The notes beneath the pieces are model-generated. The model was not told where the DNA came from and ran no database searches. It saw nothing but the letters and a program-made list of their open reading frames with translations. From contig JAEOTO010000001.1 in NCBI GenBank assembly GCA_016839805.1, forward strand, positions 1 to 35,320: a stretch of DNA of 35,320 bases, given 5' to 3'. The DNA is from Candidatus Hermodarchaeota archaeon. GTDB lineage: Archaea > Asgardarchaeota > Hermodarchaeia > Hermodarchaeales > Hermodarchaeaceae. Shown here piece by piece: positions 22,414 to 30,407 of this stretch; position 1 is the stretch's first letter, and the number at the start of each line of letters is the position of its first letter. The translations under genes were made by a program, and so were the position numbers.

Positions 22414-24981
22414 TTGACTGGTACGCCTCTCAAAGAACTGTCTCGTGCGAAACGGTTGTTGGAAAAGGGTGAATACCAAAAATCATTCGTTTTGGCAGAT
22501 GAGCTCTTAGAATCCTGTCGTGATACTGAGAATCCTTTGATTGTTGTGGACATCTTGAGAGTCAAAGCCGAGACTGCTTGGCGCTCAGGTCAACTGGAGG
22601 CGGGGCTTAATGCAGTGACAGAAGGTAAAGCATTACTCAAAGCCATAGAAAACAAACAAGGTGCAGACCAGGAAAACCAAATTAGGCAAAAGAAAGGAGA
22701 CTTCCTGCATCACGAGGGAATTATCTACTGGTATAAGGGTGACCTCGAAGCCGCATTAGAGCATCACAGGCAAAGCCAAGCAATTAAAGAACAATTAGGC
22801 GACAGAAAGGGGCTTGCGGCCTCGTATAATAATTTAGGCCTCGTTTATTGGTCCAAAGGGGATCTTGATCAAGCGCTGGAATATTTTCAGCGGGCTTTAG
22901 CCATCAATAAAGAGCTGGGTGACAAACGGAACATTGCCGTGACACTTACTAACTTGGGTAATGTGTATACAAGAGCAGGGGATCTCGATCAAGCATTAGA
23001 GTACCAAACACAGAGTTTAGCCATCAAAGAGGAGCTGGATGACAAACATGACATTGTCATGTCGCTTATCAACTTAGGCGTCGTTTATCAATTGAAGGGA
23101 GACCTCATCGAAGCACTTGAGTATTATCAGCAGAGCTTAGTACTCAGCGAGGAGCGGGGAATCAAACGTGATATCGCTTTGGTGATCAATAATCTCGGTA
23201 ATATCTACCAGTTGAAAGGCGACCTCGACCAAGCGTTGGAGTACTTTCAGAGGAGCTTGGAAATCTATCAGGAATTGGGCAGCAAAGAGAATACAGCCTT
23301 ATTACTAGCCAATATTAGTGAAATTTACCGGAAGAAAGGCAATCTCAAAGAAGCGCAAAAATACTATCAACAAAGTTTGAAAATATATGATGCGATGGGC
23401 AACGCTCCGTTAACTGCCATCGTCCTTTTAGAACTCGTGTGGATTGGTTTAGAACGAGAAAATCCTCGTCTGGTAGAACAATCCCTTCAAAGACTCCAGC
23501 AAATCAATGAGCAAACCGATAACCGGATCATCAACCAGCGGTATCGTATTGCCACAGCCCTAGTCCTTAAGGCTAGCAAACGTGCCCGGGACAAGATGAA
23601 GGCAGGAGAAATACTTGAGCAAGTGGTCGAAGAAGAAGTCGGAGATCACTCACTTACCGTCACTGCAATGATCCATTTATGCGATCTGTTACTTTCTGAA
23701 CTGAAGATGACGGGAGAAGACGAGTTGTTTGGGAAAATCAAGAATCTGACCAAACAGCTCCTCGAAATTGCCGAACGACAAACTTCACACTCACTGCTCG
23801 CAGAAACTTACTTGCTTCAATCTAAACTCGCCCTAATCGAACTGGACATGGGACGAGCTAAGAAATTACTAACAACGGCCCATCATATCGCACAAGAGAA
23901 AGGATTAGACAAACTCTCCTCCACATTAGAGAATGAACGAAATCAGCTCCAGTCTCAAATGCAAAAATGGGAACTACTCATCAAAGAAAATCCCTCTAAG
24001 CAAGAGCTAATAGACCTAACAAAACTTGACGACTTCCTTGACACAATGATTCAAAAAACAGTAGCAGACCTCATGGAAGAAAGGGGGATCTCGGACACTT
24101 CACTAAAAACAAAATACAAACTAGAATATCTTGACCTACTCAAAGTCACTCCCAAAATCGTGAAAAACCAATACCGTGTAGGCATCGCCCAAATTGGTTT
24201 ATCACAAACCGATGACATCCTCCACGAATTCTACGAAGAACAAGCACCTGGACTTTTTAGTATCCGCCAGGACAAAATAAACCTAGTTCGAACTACACTT
24301 AGAAAAATGGTCAAACTTGCCAATTCCAAGAACATCAACATCCTCATCCTCCCAGAACTCACCATCGACCTAAATTACACCGAATTATATGACGACGTAT
24401 TAACCCTAGCAAAAACCTACAATATGTACATCATTCCTGGATCCTATCATGATCCGAAAACCAAACGTAACCTCAGCATCGTCGTCGCCCCCGAAGGGAT
24501 TCTGTGGAACCAAGAAAAGCACATCCCCGCTAACATCAACTTCAAAGGAAAACGGATTACCGAAGGCATCAACACAACAACACCCCGAACAATCATAATC
24601 GGCAATACCGAATATGGACGAATCGCCATTGTTCTCTGCCGTGATTTTCTTGACATGGACTTACGAGTCGAACTGAAAAACTTCGAACCTCCAATTGACC
24701 TCCTCATCAACCCCGCATTCACCCCCGTAACCGCCGACTTCAAGGCGGCACACTTCGACGCTCGCCGATCAATCTACGCATACTGCTTTTTTGCCAATGT
24801 TGCCGAATTCGGCGACTCCCTCATCTACACTCCCGAAAAAGAACGAACTGAACGAACCATTCCACCAAAAGAAGAAAATCTAATCTACAAAGACATCGAC
24901 TTATTCAAATTACGCTCCGAACGCAAAAAATGGGAACACGAGCAAAAGAAACAACGTCCCTTCATTCAAAGCACTCGATAA
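22414..24981 (+). CDS. TPR array fused to a nitrilase-family (carbon-nitrogen hydrolase) domain
   Basis: 855 residues, TTG start. Residues 109-348 hold six TPR units with an exact 40-residue period of the kinesin-light-chain/LGN type, each with a GDLxxALEYxQxSLxI...LGxxY pattern. A helical linker (350-580) follows. Residues 587-800 are a nitrilase superfamily domain: YRVGIAQIGL opens it, and the catalytic triad is Glu648 (LPELTI), Lys702 (NQEKHIP) and Cys742 (VLCRDF). This class cleaves or forms C-N bonds in amides or nitriles. The Lys/Arg-rich C-terminal 50 residues are extra. The TPR array probably recruits or senses a protein partner and controls the hydrolase. Codon use becomes A/C-rich in the nitrilase half (for example aaaaccaaacg runs), suggesting the fusion joined parts of different history. 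Confidence 0.88.
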   Translation: MTGTPLKELSRAKRLLEKGEYQKSFVLADELLESCRDTENPLIVVDILRVKAETAWRSGQLEAGLNAVTEGKALLKAIENKQGADQENQIRQKKGDFLHHEGIIYWYKGDLEAALEHHRQSQAIKEQLGDRKGLAASYNNLGLVYWSKGDLDQALEYFQRALAINKELGDKRNIAVTLTNLGNVYTRAGDLDQALEYQTQSLAIKEELDDKHDIVMSLINLGVVYQLKGDLIEALEYYQQSLVLSEERGIKRDIALVINNLGNIYQLKGDLDQALEYFQRSLEIYQELGSKENTALLLANISEIYRKKGNLKEAQKYYQQSLKIYDAMGNAPLTAIVLLELVWIGLERENPRLVEQSLQRLQQINEQTDNRIINQRYRIATALVLKASKRARDKMKAGEILEQVVEEEVGDHSLTVTAMIHLCDLLLSELKMTGEDELFGKIKNLTKQLLEIAERQTSHSLLAETYLLQSKLALIELDMGRAKKLLTTAHHIAQEKGLDKLSSTLENERNQLQSQMQKWELLIKENPSKQELIDLTKLDDFLDTMIQKTVADLMEERGISDTSLKTKYKLEYLDLLKVTPKIVKNQYRVGIAQIGLSQTDDILHEFYEEQAPGLFSIRQDKINLVRTTLRKMVKLANSKNINILILPELTIDLNYTELYDDVLTLAKTYNMYIIPGSYHDPKTKRNLSIVVAPEGILWNQEKHIPANINFKGKRITEGINTTTPRTIIIGNTEYGRIAIVLCRDFLDMDLRVELKNFEPPIDLLINPAFTPVTADFKAAHFDARRSIYAYCFFANVAEFGDSLIYTPEKERTERTIPPKEENLIYKDIDLFKLRSERKKWEHEQKKQRPFIQSTR
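22738..23457 (+). repeat. Six 120-base tandem units encoding TPRs
   Basis: Coding repeats inside the TPR-nitrilase gene. Each is 120 bases (40 codons) without indels, with recurring GGxGAxCTCGAxCAAGC-like starts. The exact period suggests expansion by unequal crossing-over. Confidence 0.75.
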
Positions 24982-25029
24982 CTGATCAACGTGATGAACA
25001 GACAAAGACAGAAATAAACCAGAACCTTA

Positions 25030-25123
25030 ATTGTTCTCATACCATAATAATTAAATATCAATTAGAAATATAACATTCACAAATCATGAGAACAATACAT
25101 GAATCTCATGGAGGTTGATTCAT
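25030..25123 (+). promoter_or_regulatory. Inverted repeat around a promoter, with a hairpin displaying the ribosome site
   Basis: ATTGTTCTCAT (25030-25040) and ATGAGAACAAT (25086-25096) are a perfect 11-base inverted repeat. The 45 bases between are very AT-rich and contain TATA-like AATTAAATATC. Next, ATGAATC (25099-25105) and GATTCAT (25117-25123) form a perfect 7-base stem whose loop carries GGAGG, just before the TTG at 25125. CATGAG (25085-25090) can instead pair with CTCATG (25105-25110). The set could be a repressor operator, a translational switch, or both. Confidence 0.5.
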
Positions 25124-25124
25124 T

Positions 25125-26063
25125 TTGAAAATAATTTACCGAACCTATGAGCCCGATCAAGGCTTAGATGAACTCCAAGCCCGAATCTACACCGAAGCCT
25201 CCGGTCTTCCTGTTCAAGCAGAACAGATCCGGCAACGTAACTTGAGTCGGCAACCCGAAATGACCCGTTACGCGCTCACCGACAAGGGCGAACCTCTAGC
25301 ATATATTACCGCCCGTGATTCCAGTTCAGAACTGGGTAGAACCTACATCGGTTATCCTTGGACCATGCAAGGCACTCCGATCGAAGTTCAAACCAAGCTG
25401 TTTAACGGTATGTTCGATTATCTTAAAAATCGGGAAAAGACCCTCGAAATCGCCACCACGATTGTCCTCACCGCTAAAATCGCAGATCAGCAATTTGACT
25501 TCTTCCACAGCAAAGGGTTCGTTGAAAAGAACCGTCTGTACCGTTACAACCTTGATTTCGATGCCATTGAGGTCAGCACCTGGAAGAAATCTAAAGAAAT
25601 TAGCAATTTCACCAGTCGTGGAGCTACCATAGACGATTTACATCTTCTTATCGAACTTTCTCAAGCCGATGCCTTTCTTAATCCCGCCTTTCCAACCCCC
25701 GAAGCACGTAAAATCTACTTTAAGGATCGTGTCCTCAAAGACGGGCACGCCGTAATAGTGTTTGATAACAGTCAACCCGTCGCGGCAAGTGCCTTACTTC
25801 GTCTCAAACCCAACCAACTTTTTCTGACAGGAAAAGAAGAACGGATTGTCATGCGGTTTACTGCCATTCGATCCGGCTTTCGTCACGCGTGGAAACGGCT
25901 CCTTATCGCCATGGCCAATGAAGTTCAAGCTGCTGGATGGGCAAAAATTCCATTAAGGGTGTCGTTTAACTTCCAAGCATCCGCACCTCTCGCAACAACA
26001 CTCGCTGAAATGCAATCCGAACTCGAATTATTCGAAGTCGTTCTTACCCTTCCCAACAAGTGA
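25125..26063 (+). CDS. GNAT-like acetyltransferase, divergent
   Basis: 312 residues. The TTG start is fixed by GGAGG (25110-25114) and by the natural MKIIYRTYEP opening. Two GNAT-like halves are suggested: residues 1-140 with RYALTDKGEPLAYITARDS and ATTIVLTAKIADQQFDFFHSKGFVEKNRLYRYNL (the last being the motif-B-like end of a GNAT domain), and residues 160-310 with DGHAVIVFDNSQPVAASALLRL. The acetyl-CoA loop R/QxxGxG/A is not obvious in either half, so catalysis is not certain. The family is not clearly recognised. It is a single-gene unit with an elaborate leader. Confidence 0.65.
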   Translation: MKIIYRTYEPDQGLDELQARIYTEASGLPVQAEQIRQRNLSRQPEMTRYALTDKGEPLAYITARDSSSELGRTYIGYPWTMQGTPIEVQTKLFNGMFDYLKNREKTLEIATTIVLTAKIADQQFDFFHSKGFVEKNRLYRYNLDFDAIEVSTWKKSKEISNFTSRGATIDDLHLLIELSQADAFLNPAFPTPEARKIYFKDRVLKDGHAVIVFDNSQPVAASALLRLKPNQLFLTGKEERIVMRFTAIRSGFRHAWKRLLIAMANEVQAAGWAKIPLRVSFNFQASAPLATTLAEMQSELELFEVVLTLPNK

Positions 26064-26292
26064 TGTGAAAAAACTTCCTTCTAAAATTATTCTCGATATA
26101 AATAAAATACGCAGAAGTCTCCTTGAAACATTTCAAGCTAACACAGACCAGAAAAAACCTTGTCACGATCGAACAAAATGAAATACTGTTAACACAGCTA
26201 TGGAAGAGAAACACCTTTAAACCATAAACGGCTTCCCCACTCCTAGTAGCAAATAGGATCTAGTTTCGTCTTTTTGAAGAAATTCAGCTTAT

Positions 26293-26338
26293 CGTGCTAT
26301 ATCGCTATTCCAATGAATTCCATTCATGGAACAGCACG
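26293..26338 (+). promoter_or_regulatory. Structured leader upstream of the cold-shock gene
   Basis: CGTGCT (26293-26298) pairs with AGCACG (26333-26338), and inside it TTCC-A-ATGAAT (26308-26318) pairs with ATTCAT-GGAA (26322-26331) with one bulged A and a three-base loop. The element lies about 70 bases before the cold-shock ATG. The rest of the 345-base gap 26064-26408 holds AT-rich DNA and no gene. Confidence 0.5.
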
Positions 26339-26408
26339 GTTACGTGACACAACCAACTGCACCTGAAAAGTAACCACAAACCAATCGATGCGAATCGAGG
26401 TGAATAAT

Positions 26409-26603
26409 ATGGAAAAAGGAACTGTCAAATGGTTTAATCCCGACCGCAACTATGGCTTCATCGAACGCGAAAACGGTTCAGATGTCTTCGTCCATGGCAG
26501 CGAAGTTCAAGGCGACCGCCTCCTCAAAGAAGGCGATAAAGTCACCTTCAACGTCGAAGAAGGCGACCGCGGCCTCAAAGCCACCAACGTCTCAGTCGAA
26601 TAA
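26409..26603 (+). CDS. Cold-shock domain protein (CspA family)
   Basis: 64 residues from ATG 26409; GAGGTG (26396-26401) seven bases ahead decides it over ATG 26388. The single cold-shock (OB) domain starts [20 protein letters not shown] with RNP1 (NYGFIE) and has RNP2 in DVFVHGSEV, then [25 protein letters not shown] to the end. It binds single-stranded RNA and DNA and melts RNA structure. Csp proteins are common in bacteria but patchy in archaea, so this gene may derive from transfer. Its own leader forms a stable hairpin, which fits self-control at the RNA level as in bacterial cspA. Confidence 0.93.
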   Translation: MEKGTVKWFNPDRNYGFIERENGSDVFVHGSEVQGDRLLKEGDKVTFNVEEGDRGLKATNVSVE

Positions 26604-27128
26604 ACCACCCACTCAACCCGAAACTGAAAGCCACGCTCATTGGTCTCATTTCGAGAATGATTTTTCTAAAATCCAAGCTGAGTAACGATACTGAGATTGA
26701 CCCTGAACCAACACAAAATTTACGAGTTGATCGTATATGAATGAAAAAACCAACACCCAAGAACAGAAAGAAGGACGTGTTATACGGGATTTACACCGAC
26801 GCCCACGATCCCGAAAACACCGTGAAATTGTTCTACTTTCCGGTGAACGTGTCAACCGAACGAGCATCGGATGGAAGGGCGCAGACAAAGAGGAAGACAC
26901 AGATAATACAGAAGATTAATCGCGTCTCTTCCGAACTCCCTCTTTTAATGAAATCGTAACAATCAGATAAACATCCAGCTCTCGAGACCTTAGATCTAGG
27001 GCATGTTTGTATCTCAATATTCTAGCCGATTCAAAAAATGAATGATATGCGTTAGGTATTTAGCAATCCTAAAAGTGAAATAAGGCAAGCCTGATTCGCA
27101 GGTCTATCTGCTAACGAGGTAAAACGCC
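26604..27128. other. 525-base gap without a confident gene
   Basis: Two overlapping frames of 60 and 72 codons begin at ATG 26737 and ATG 26741. Neither has a ribosome site or a recognised motif, and at most one could be real. The first third looks like the cold-shock 3' region (a short TCATT/AATGA stem with TTTTT at about 26637-26667). The last 80 bases are the promoter region of the complex I-like locus, with TTAGG/CCTAA motifs. Confidence 0.4.
27081..27094. promoter_or_regulatory. DtxR/IdeR-like operator upstream of the complex I-like locus
   Basis: TAAGGCAAGCCTGA differs at two of 14 positions from the perfect palindrome TTAGGCAAGCCTAA at 18417. It ends 34 bases before the NuoC-like ATG. 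A looser pair TTAGG (27052-27056) and CCTAA (27068-27072) lies just upstream. The genes behind it encode proteins with three iron-sulfur cluster sites, which fits control by iron. Confidence 0.5.
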
Positions 27129-27617
27129 ATGAGCGATGAGGAATCAGAACTTCAATCTTTTTTGGCGACTTTAAAGTCGCAATTTACCGTCAACAACTTC
27201 AAAATTCAAGGTAACCTCCTTTCACTTACAACGGACTCTACAACATATGTGGAACTTGCCACGTATCTCAAAGAGCACGATTTTGCACGGTGTTTAACCG
27301 TTTCTGCCACTGACTGGCTAGACACAAATGAATTCGAAATATACTACCTTGTTCACCATCTGAAAAACAACGTATACGTGAAGGTGGCTGTAAGCATTCC
27401 CCGAAACAAACCAGAGATTACAAGCTTATCTACAATCTGGAAATCCGCGGCTATGCATGAACGCGAGATGTGGGAGCTGTTCGGAATCACCTTTGTCGGA
27501 AATATGATGCTCAAGCCTCTATTCCTCGAAGATTGGACGAATCTGCCACCATTACGAAAAGACTTCAACTGGCGTGACTATGTTGCGCAAGAATATTACA
27601 AGACAGAGGAGGAGTAA
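27129..27617 (+). CDS. NuoC-like subunit (30-kDa subunit of complex I/group 4 hydrogenases)
   Basis: 162 residues; GAGGTAA precedes the ATG. The first 95 residues form the usual alpha-beta domain. The signature is the C-terminal HEREMWELFGITFVG (110-124), then LFLEDW (131-136) and PLRKDF (140-145), which match the ERE.YDLFG...RI...DW..PLRKD pattern of NuoC and HycE-N/EchD-type proteins. In complex I this subunit braces NuoD and NuoB in the peripheral arm. The fusion gene starts three bases after the stop, so the two are translated together and their products should form one complex. The protein is of normal length for the compact archaeal form. Confidence 0.88.
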   Translation: MSDEESELQSFLATLKSQFTVNNFKIQGNLLSLTTDSTTYVELATYLKEHDFARCLTVSATDWLDTNEFEIYYLVHHLKNNVYVKVAVSIPRNKPEITSLSTIWKSAAMHEREMWELFGITFVGNMMLKPLFLEDWTNLPPLRKDFNWRDYVAQEYYKTEEE

Positions 27618-27620
27618 GTC

Positions 27621-29633
27621 ATGTCTCAACTTCTTAAAGCAATTAAGACAATCTTGGGTATCGCTGTATCAAAGCCGATGACCTTTTCGTTTCCACCCGA
27701 TATGCCCCTAACTGAGCTACACCGTGGTCGCCAACTATACAAACCCGACTTGTGCAAAGGCTGTAAAATTTGTTCGATGGTATGTCCAAATAATGCAATC
27801 CTGATGGTTGAACGAGAGAAGAGTGAAGAAAATAAAACCGGTCTTCAACCTCAGATTGATTTCCGGAAATGCTGTTTCTGTGGGTTATGTGTAGACAATT
27901 GCCCAACCGGGGCCCTTTCTTTTACTAATTTCCCGATTTTACTGACGATGAAACCGGAAACTCTTAACTACACGCCAGAGATGTTGGCAATACCGCCTAC
28001 GCTGGAGCATCCCGAGGCCCCCAAAATAAAAAATACTGTGTCTTGGGCGCGTTCCAGAAGTATTTGGATCATCAATTACATGACCGGCTGTTGTTTCATT
28101 GAAGCTGTACCTTGGGTCGCCAGTTCCTTCGATATGGAACGCTTCGGGCTTATAGCTGTGGGCTCTCCCCGACACGCAGATGCCATGATCGTCGGTGGTT
28201 ATGTAACGCCAAAAACATTGAAGCGGATTATTCGCATTTACTCACTAATGCCGCAACCAAAATGGGTCATTTCCCTTGGCAATTGCCCTATGACGGGTGG
28301 AACCTATTGGGATAGCTATAACACAATCAAAGACATCAGCAAGTATATTCCTGTAGACATCTGGATTGCCGGATGTCCACCACGCCCTGAGCCCATTGGT
28401 GTTGCTGTTGTCCACGCCATCCAAGCAATTCAAGGCGGCTATATTGGTAAAGAGGAGAAGACGAATACTGATGCTGGCAAAATGAAGCTCCCTACCTATT
28501 CAATATTAGAAGCCGATTCAGGGCAAGCCCAGATGGACTTTGTCTTCGGATCACAACACTCGGCTTCAGGGAACTTCAATATGAGCCTCACATTAGATGG
28601 AGAAACTGTAGTCGATGCTACTCCGAACCCGGGCTACCTCCATCGTGGGTTCGAGAAACTCATGGAATACCGGACATGGCTACAGAACATCATGCTGGTC
28701 CCTCGAATATGTGTGCTTGACGGCGCCTCCTACGAACTAGCCTATAGTGGAGTCTCTGAGAAACTCGCTGGTATCGAGGTCCCTCTGCGAGGACAGTACT
28801 TACGTGTGATTCAGGCGGAACTCTCCCGAATCCAAAGCCACCAAATGAACCTTGGATTTGGCGGAGCTGCAACCGGCTTCGACACCAACGAACGTATCAT
28901 CTGGGGTGATCGCGACCAAGTACTTCTCCTACTTGAAGAACTCACAGGGGCTAGAATCTACCATATTTTCAACACCATTGGAGGCGTCCGACGCGACATA
29001 CAACCAGACTTTCCCACTAAAACAAACCAACTCATTAGTTACCTCCGTAAACGGCTTCAGATCTATGATGACCTCTTCTTTCACAACAAAACCTTTATCG
29101 ACCGGACTCAAGGACTCGGCGTTCTAACCCAAGAAACTGCCATTGCAAACGATGTCACAGGACCAAATCTACGGGCAACCGACGTTGATTTTGATATCCG
29201 AACAGCGACACCCTATGAAGCCTACAAAGACATAGGCGTTAAGGTGGTCACAGCCTCTAAAGGAGACGCCTATCACCGATTTCTCTGTCGGCGACAAGAA
29301 ATCGAAGAGAGCCTCAACATCATTGAACGAGCCCTGGATCAGCTTCCCAGTGGACCCGTTTGTACAACGAAGACACCCGAAGACAAGAAGATTACCTGGC
29401 GCCTAAAAATTCCCCAAGGCGAGGCATTCCATTGCATTGAGGCAGGTCGTGGAGAACTCTGTTTCCACGCAATTAGCACTGGTGAAAATACCCCCTATCG
29501 CGTCAAGGTACGAGGACCAACCTTCGGAACCATTCTCGTCATGTTTCCTAAACTGCTGCATGGTGTGAAAATCGCCGATGTCCCAGTTGTCTATTGGAGT
29601 CTTGACCAGTGCCCAGCAGACCACGACCGATAA
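27621..29633 (+). CDS. NuoI-NuoB-NuoD fusion, complex I/[NiFe]-hydrogenase-like, altered active site
   Basis: 670 residues in three parts. (1) Residues 30-105: ferredoxin with two [4Fe-4S] motifs, C45-C48-C51-C55 and C84-C87-C90-C94P, as in NuoI/HycF. (2) Residues 140-270: NuoB, with cluster N2 ligands C157, C158, C222 (in LGNC) and C252 (in GCPPRP). (3) Residues 303-670: NuoD/hydrogenase large subunit, with NPGYLHRGFEKLMEYRTWLQNI and GIEVPLRGQYLRVIQAELSRIQSH. Hydrogenases bind Ni-Fe with RxCxxC and DPCxxC; here they read RIC364VLD367 and DQC664PAD667, so the first Cys of each pair stays and the second is Asp. Complex I quinone-site residues (Thermus Nqo4 His38, Tyr87) are also absent: the HAxHG loop is GSQHSASG and the Tyr position is Val365. 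No membrane subunit is encoded nearby. Similar Cys-poor relatives (Ehr, Mbx) exist, but this reaction is unknown. Confidence 0.9.
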   Translation: MSQLLKAIKTILGIAVSKPMTFSFPPDMPLTELHRGRQLYKPDLCKGCKICSMVCPNNAILMVEREKSEENKTGLQPQIDFRKCCFCGLCVDNCPTGALSFTNFPILLTMKPETLNYTPEMLAIPPTLEHPEAPKIKNTVSWARSRSIWIINYMTGCCFIEAVPWVASSFDMERFGLIAVGSPRHADAMIVGGYVTPKTLKRIIRIYSLMPQPKWVISLGNCPMTGGTYWDSYNTIKDISKYIPVDIWIAGCPPRPEPIGVAVVHAIQAIQGGYIGKEEKTNTDAGKMKLPTYSILEADSGQAQMDFVFGSQHSASGNFNMSLTLDGETVVDATPNPGYLHRGFEKLMEYRTWLQNIMLVPRICVLDGASYELAYSGVSEKLAGIEVPLRGQYLRVIQAELSRIQSHQMNLGFGGAATGFDTNERIIWGDRDQVLLLLEELTGARIYHIFNTIGGVRRDIQPDFPTKTNQLISYLRKRLQIYDDLFFHNKTFIDRTQGLGVLTQETAIANDVTGPNLRATDVDFDIRTATPYEAYKDIGVKVVTASKGDAYHRFLCRRQEIEESLNIIERALDQLPSGPVCTTKTPEDKKITWRLKIPQGEAFHCIEAGRGELCFHAISTGENTPYRVKVRGPTFGTILVMFPKLLHGVKIADVPVVYWSLDQCPADHDR

Positions 29634-29805
29634 CACATTACAGACAGCTTACTCCAATCTTAAAATATTCCTAAACATACTTGGAAACATAATTCACCAA
29701 TTTTTACGCACCCATCACGTTCAGGACGTATAAAACAGCAACAACTTTTTGAACACCATAATAACCAGGTTGAAGAACTCATACTCTATTTGTTGATGTG
29801 GTTCT

Positions 29806-30273
29806 ATGAAACGTTTAGTCACATATTATTCACGAACTGGAACAACAAAACGGATTGGCGAAGAAATTGCCACATCCCTTGGAGCAGATTTAGACGAGAT
29901 TCTTGATCAGAAGAGTCGGAAAGGCATTATCGGATGGCTTAGGGCTGGCAGAGACAGCCAAACGTATAAAATGACTGAAATTAAGGTTCAAAAGAACCCC
30001 AATGACTATGATATGATTATCATTGGTACACCAATTTGGGCAAACAACTTGACCCCCCCTGTCAGAACTTATCTTACACAATACTCATTCAAAGGAAAAA
30101 AGGTCGCATTTTTTACTACTCAAGGTGGAGATGAGCCCATAGACGCCTTAGCTGAAATGAAAGAGAGGGTCGCGGAATCGGAGATCATTGCAACACTGAG
30201 CATAAAGCAAAACTTTGTCAAAACAAATAATTATGAAGCCCGACTTTCATCGTTTCTAGAACATCTAAGATAA
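29806..30273 (+). CDS. Flavodoxin
   Basis: 155 residues. The phosphate loop YYSRTGTTKRIGEEIA is at the start, GTPIWANNLTPPVRTYL gives the 60s-loop region, and FFTTQGGDEPIDALAEM the 90s loop, as in short-chain flavodoxins that carry FMN. It probably transfers single electrons between redox enzymes. It follows the complex I-like fusion by 172 bases on the same strand, so it may serve as its redox partner, though a TATA-like CGTATAAAAC in the gap suggests its own promoter. The ribosome site is weak. Confidence 0.85.
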   Translation: MKRLVTYYSRTGTTKRIGEEIATSLGADLDEILDQKSRKGIIGWLRAGRDSQTYKMTEIKVQKNPNDYDMIIIGTPIWANNLTPPVRTYLTQYSFKGKKVAFFTTQGGDEPIDALAEMKERVAESEIIATLSIKQNFVKTNNYEARLSSFLEHLR

Positions 30274-30407
30274 TACATCGGAAGGATATCGTCAACTCAC
30301 TAAATGCGAATGGCTAACAATTTTTTCATAACAGCTAACCCAAAATATTACAACGATTCAAATGGTAACGAGTCATCCAAATATCATGCTAAAGGGAAGC
30401 TTTTCAC

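Noticed and set aside
22738..23457. 120-base periodic repeats as a possible CRISPR or satellite array
   Set aside because: They are in frame within one gene and translate into TPR units; no spacer-like variable segments exist.
26737..26959. Two overlapping small frames after the cold-shock gene
   Set aside because: No ribosome site, no motif, and they exclude each other; kept only as a note on the gap.
27621..29633. Calling the fusion a [NiFe] hydrogenase or a standard NADH/F420:quinone oxidoreductase
   Set aside because: Both bridging cysteines are Asp and the complex I quinone-site His/Tyr are missing, so neither label is supported.
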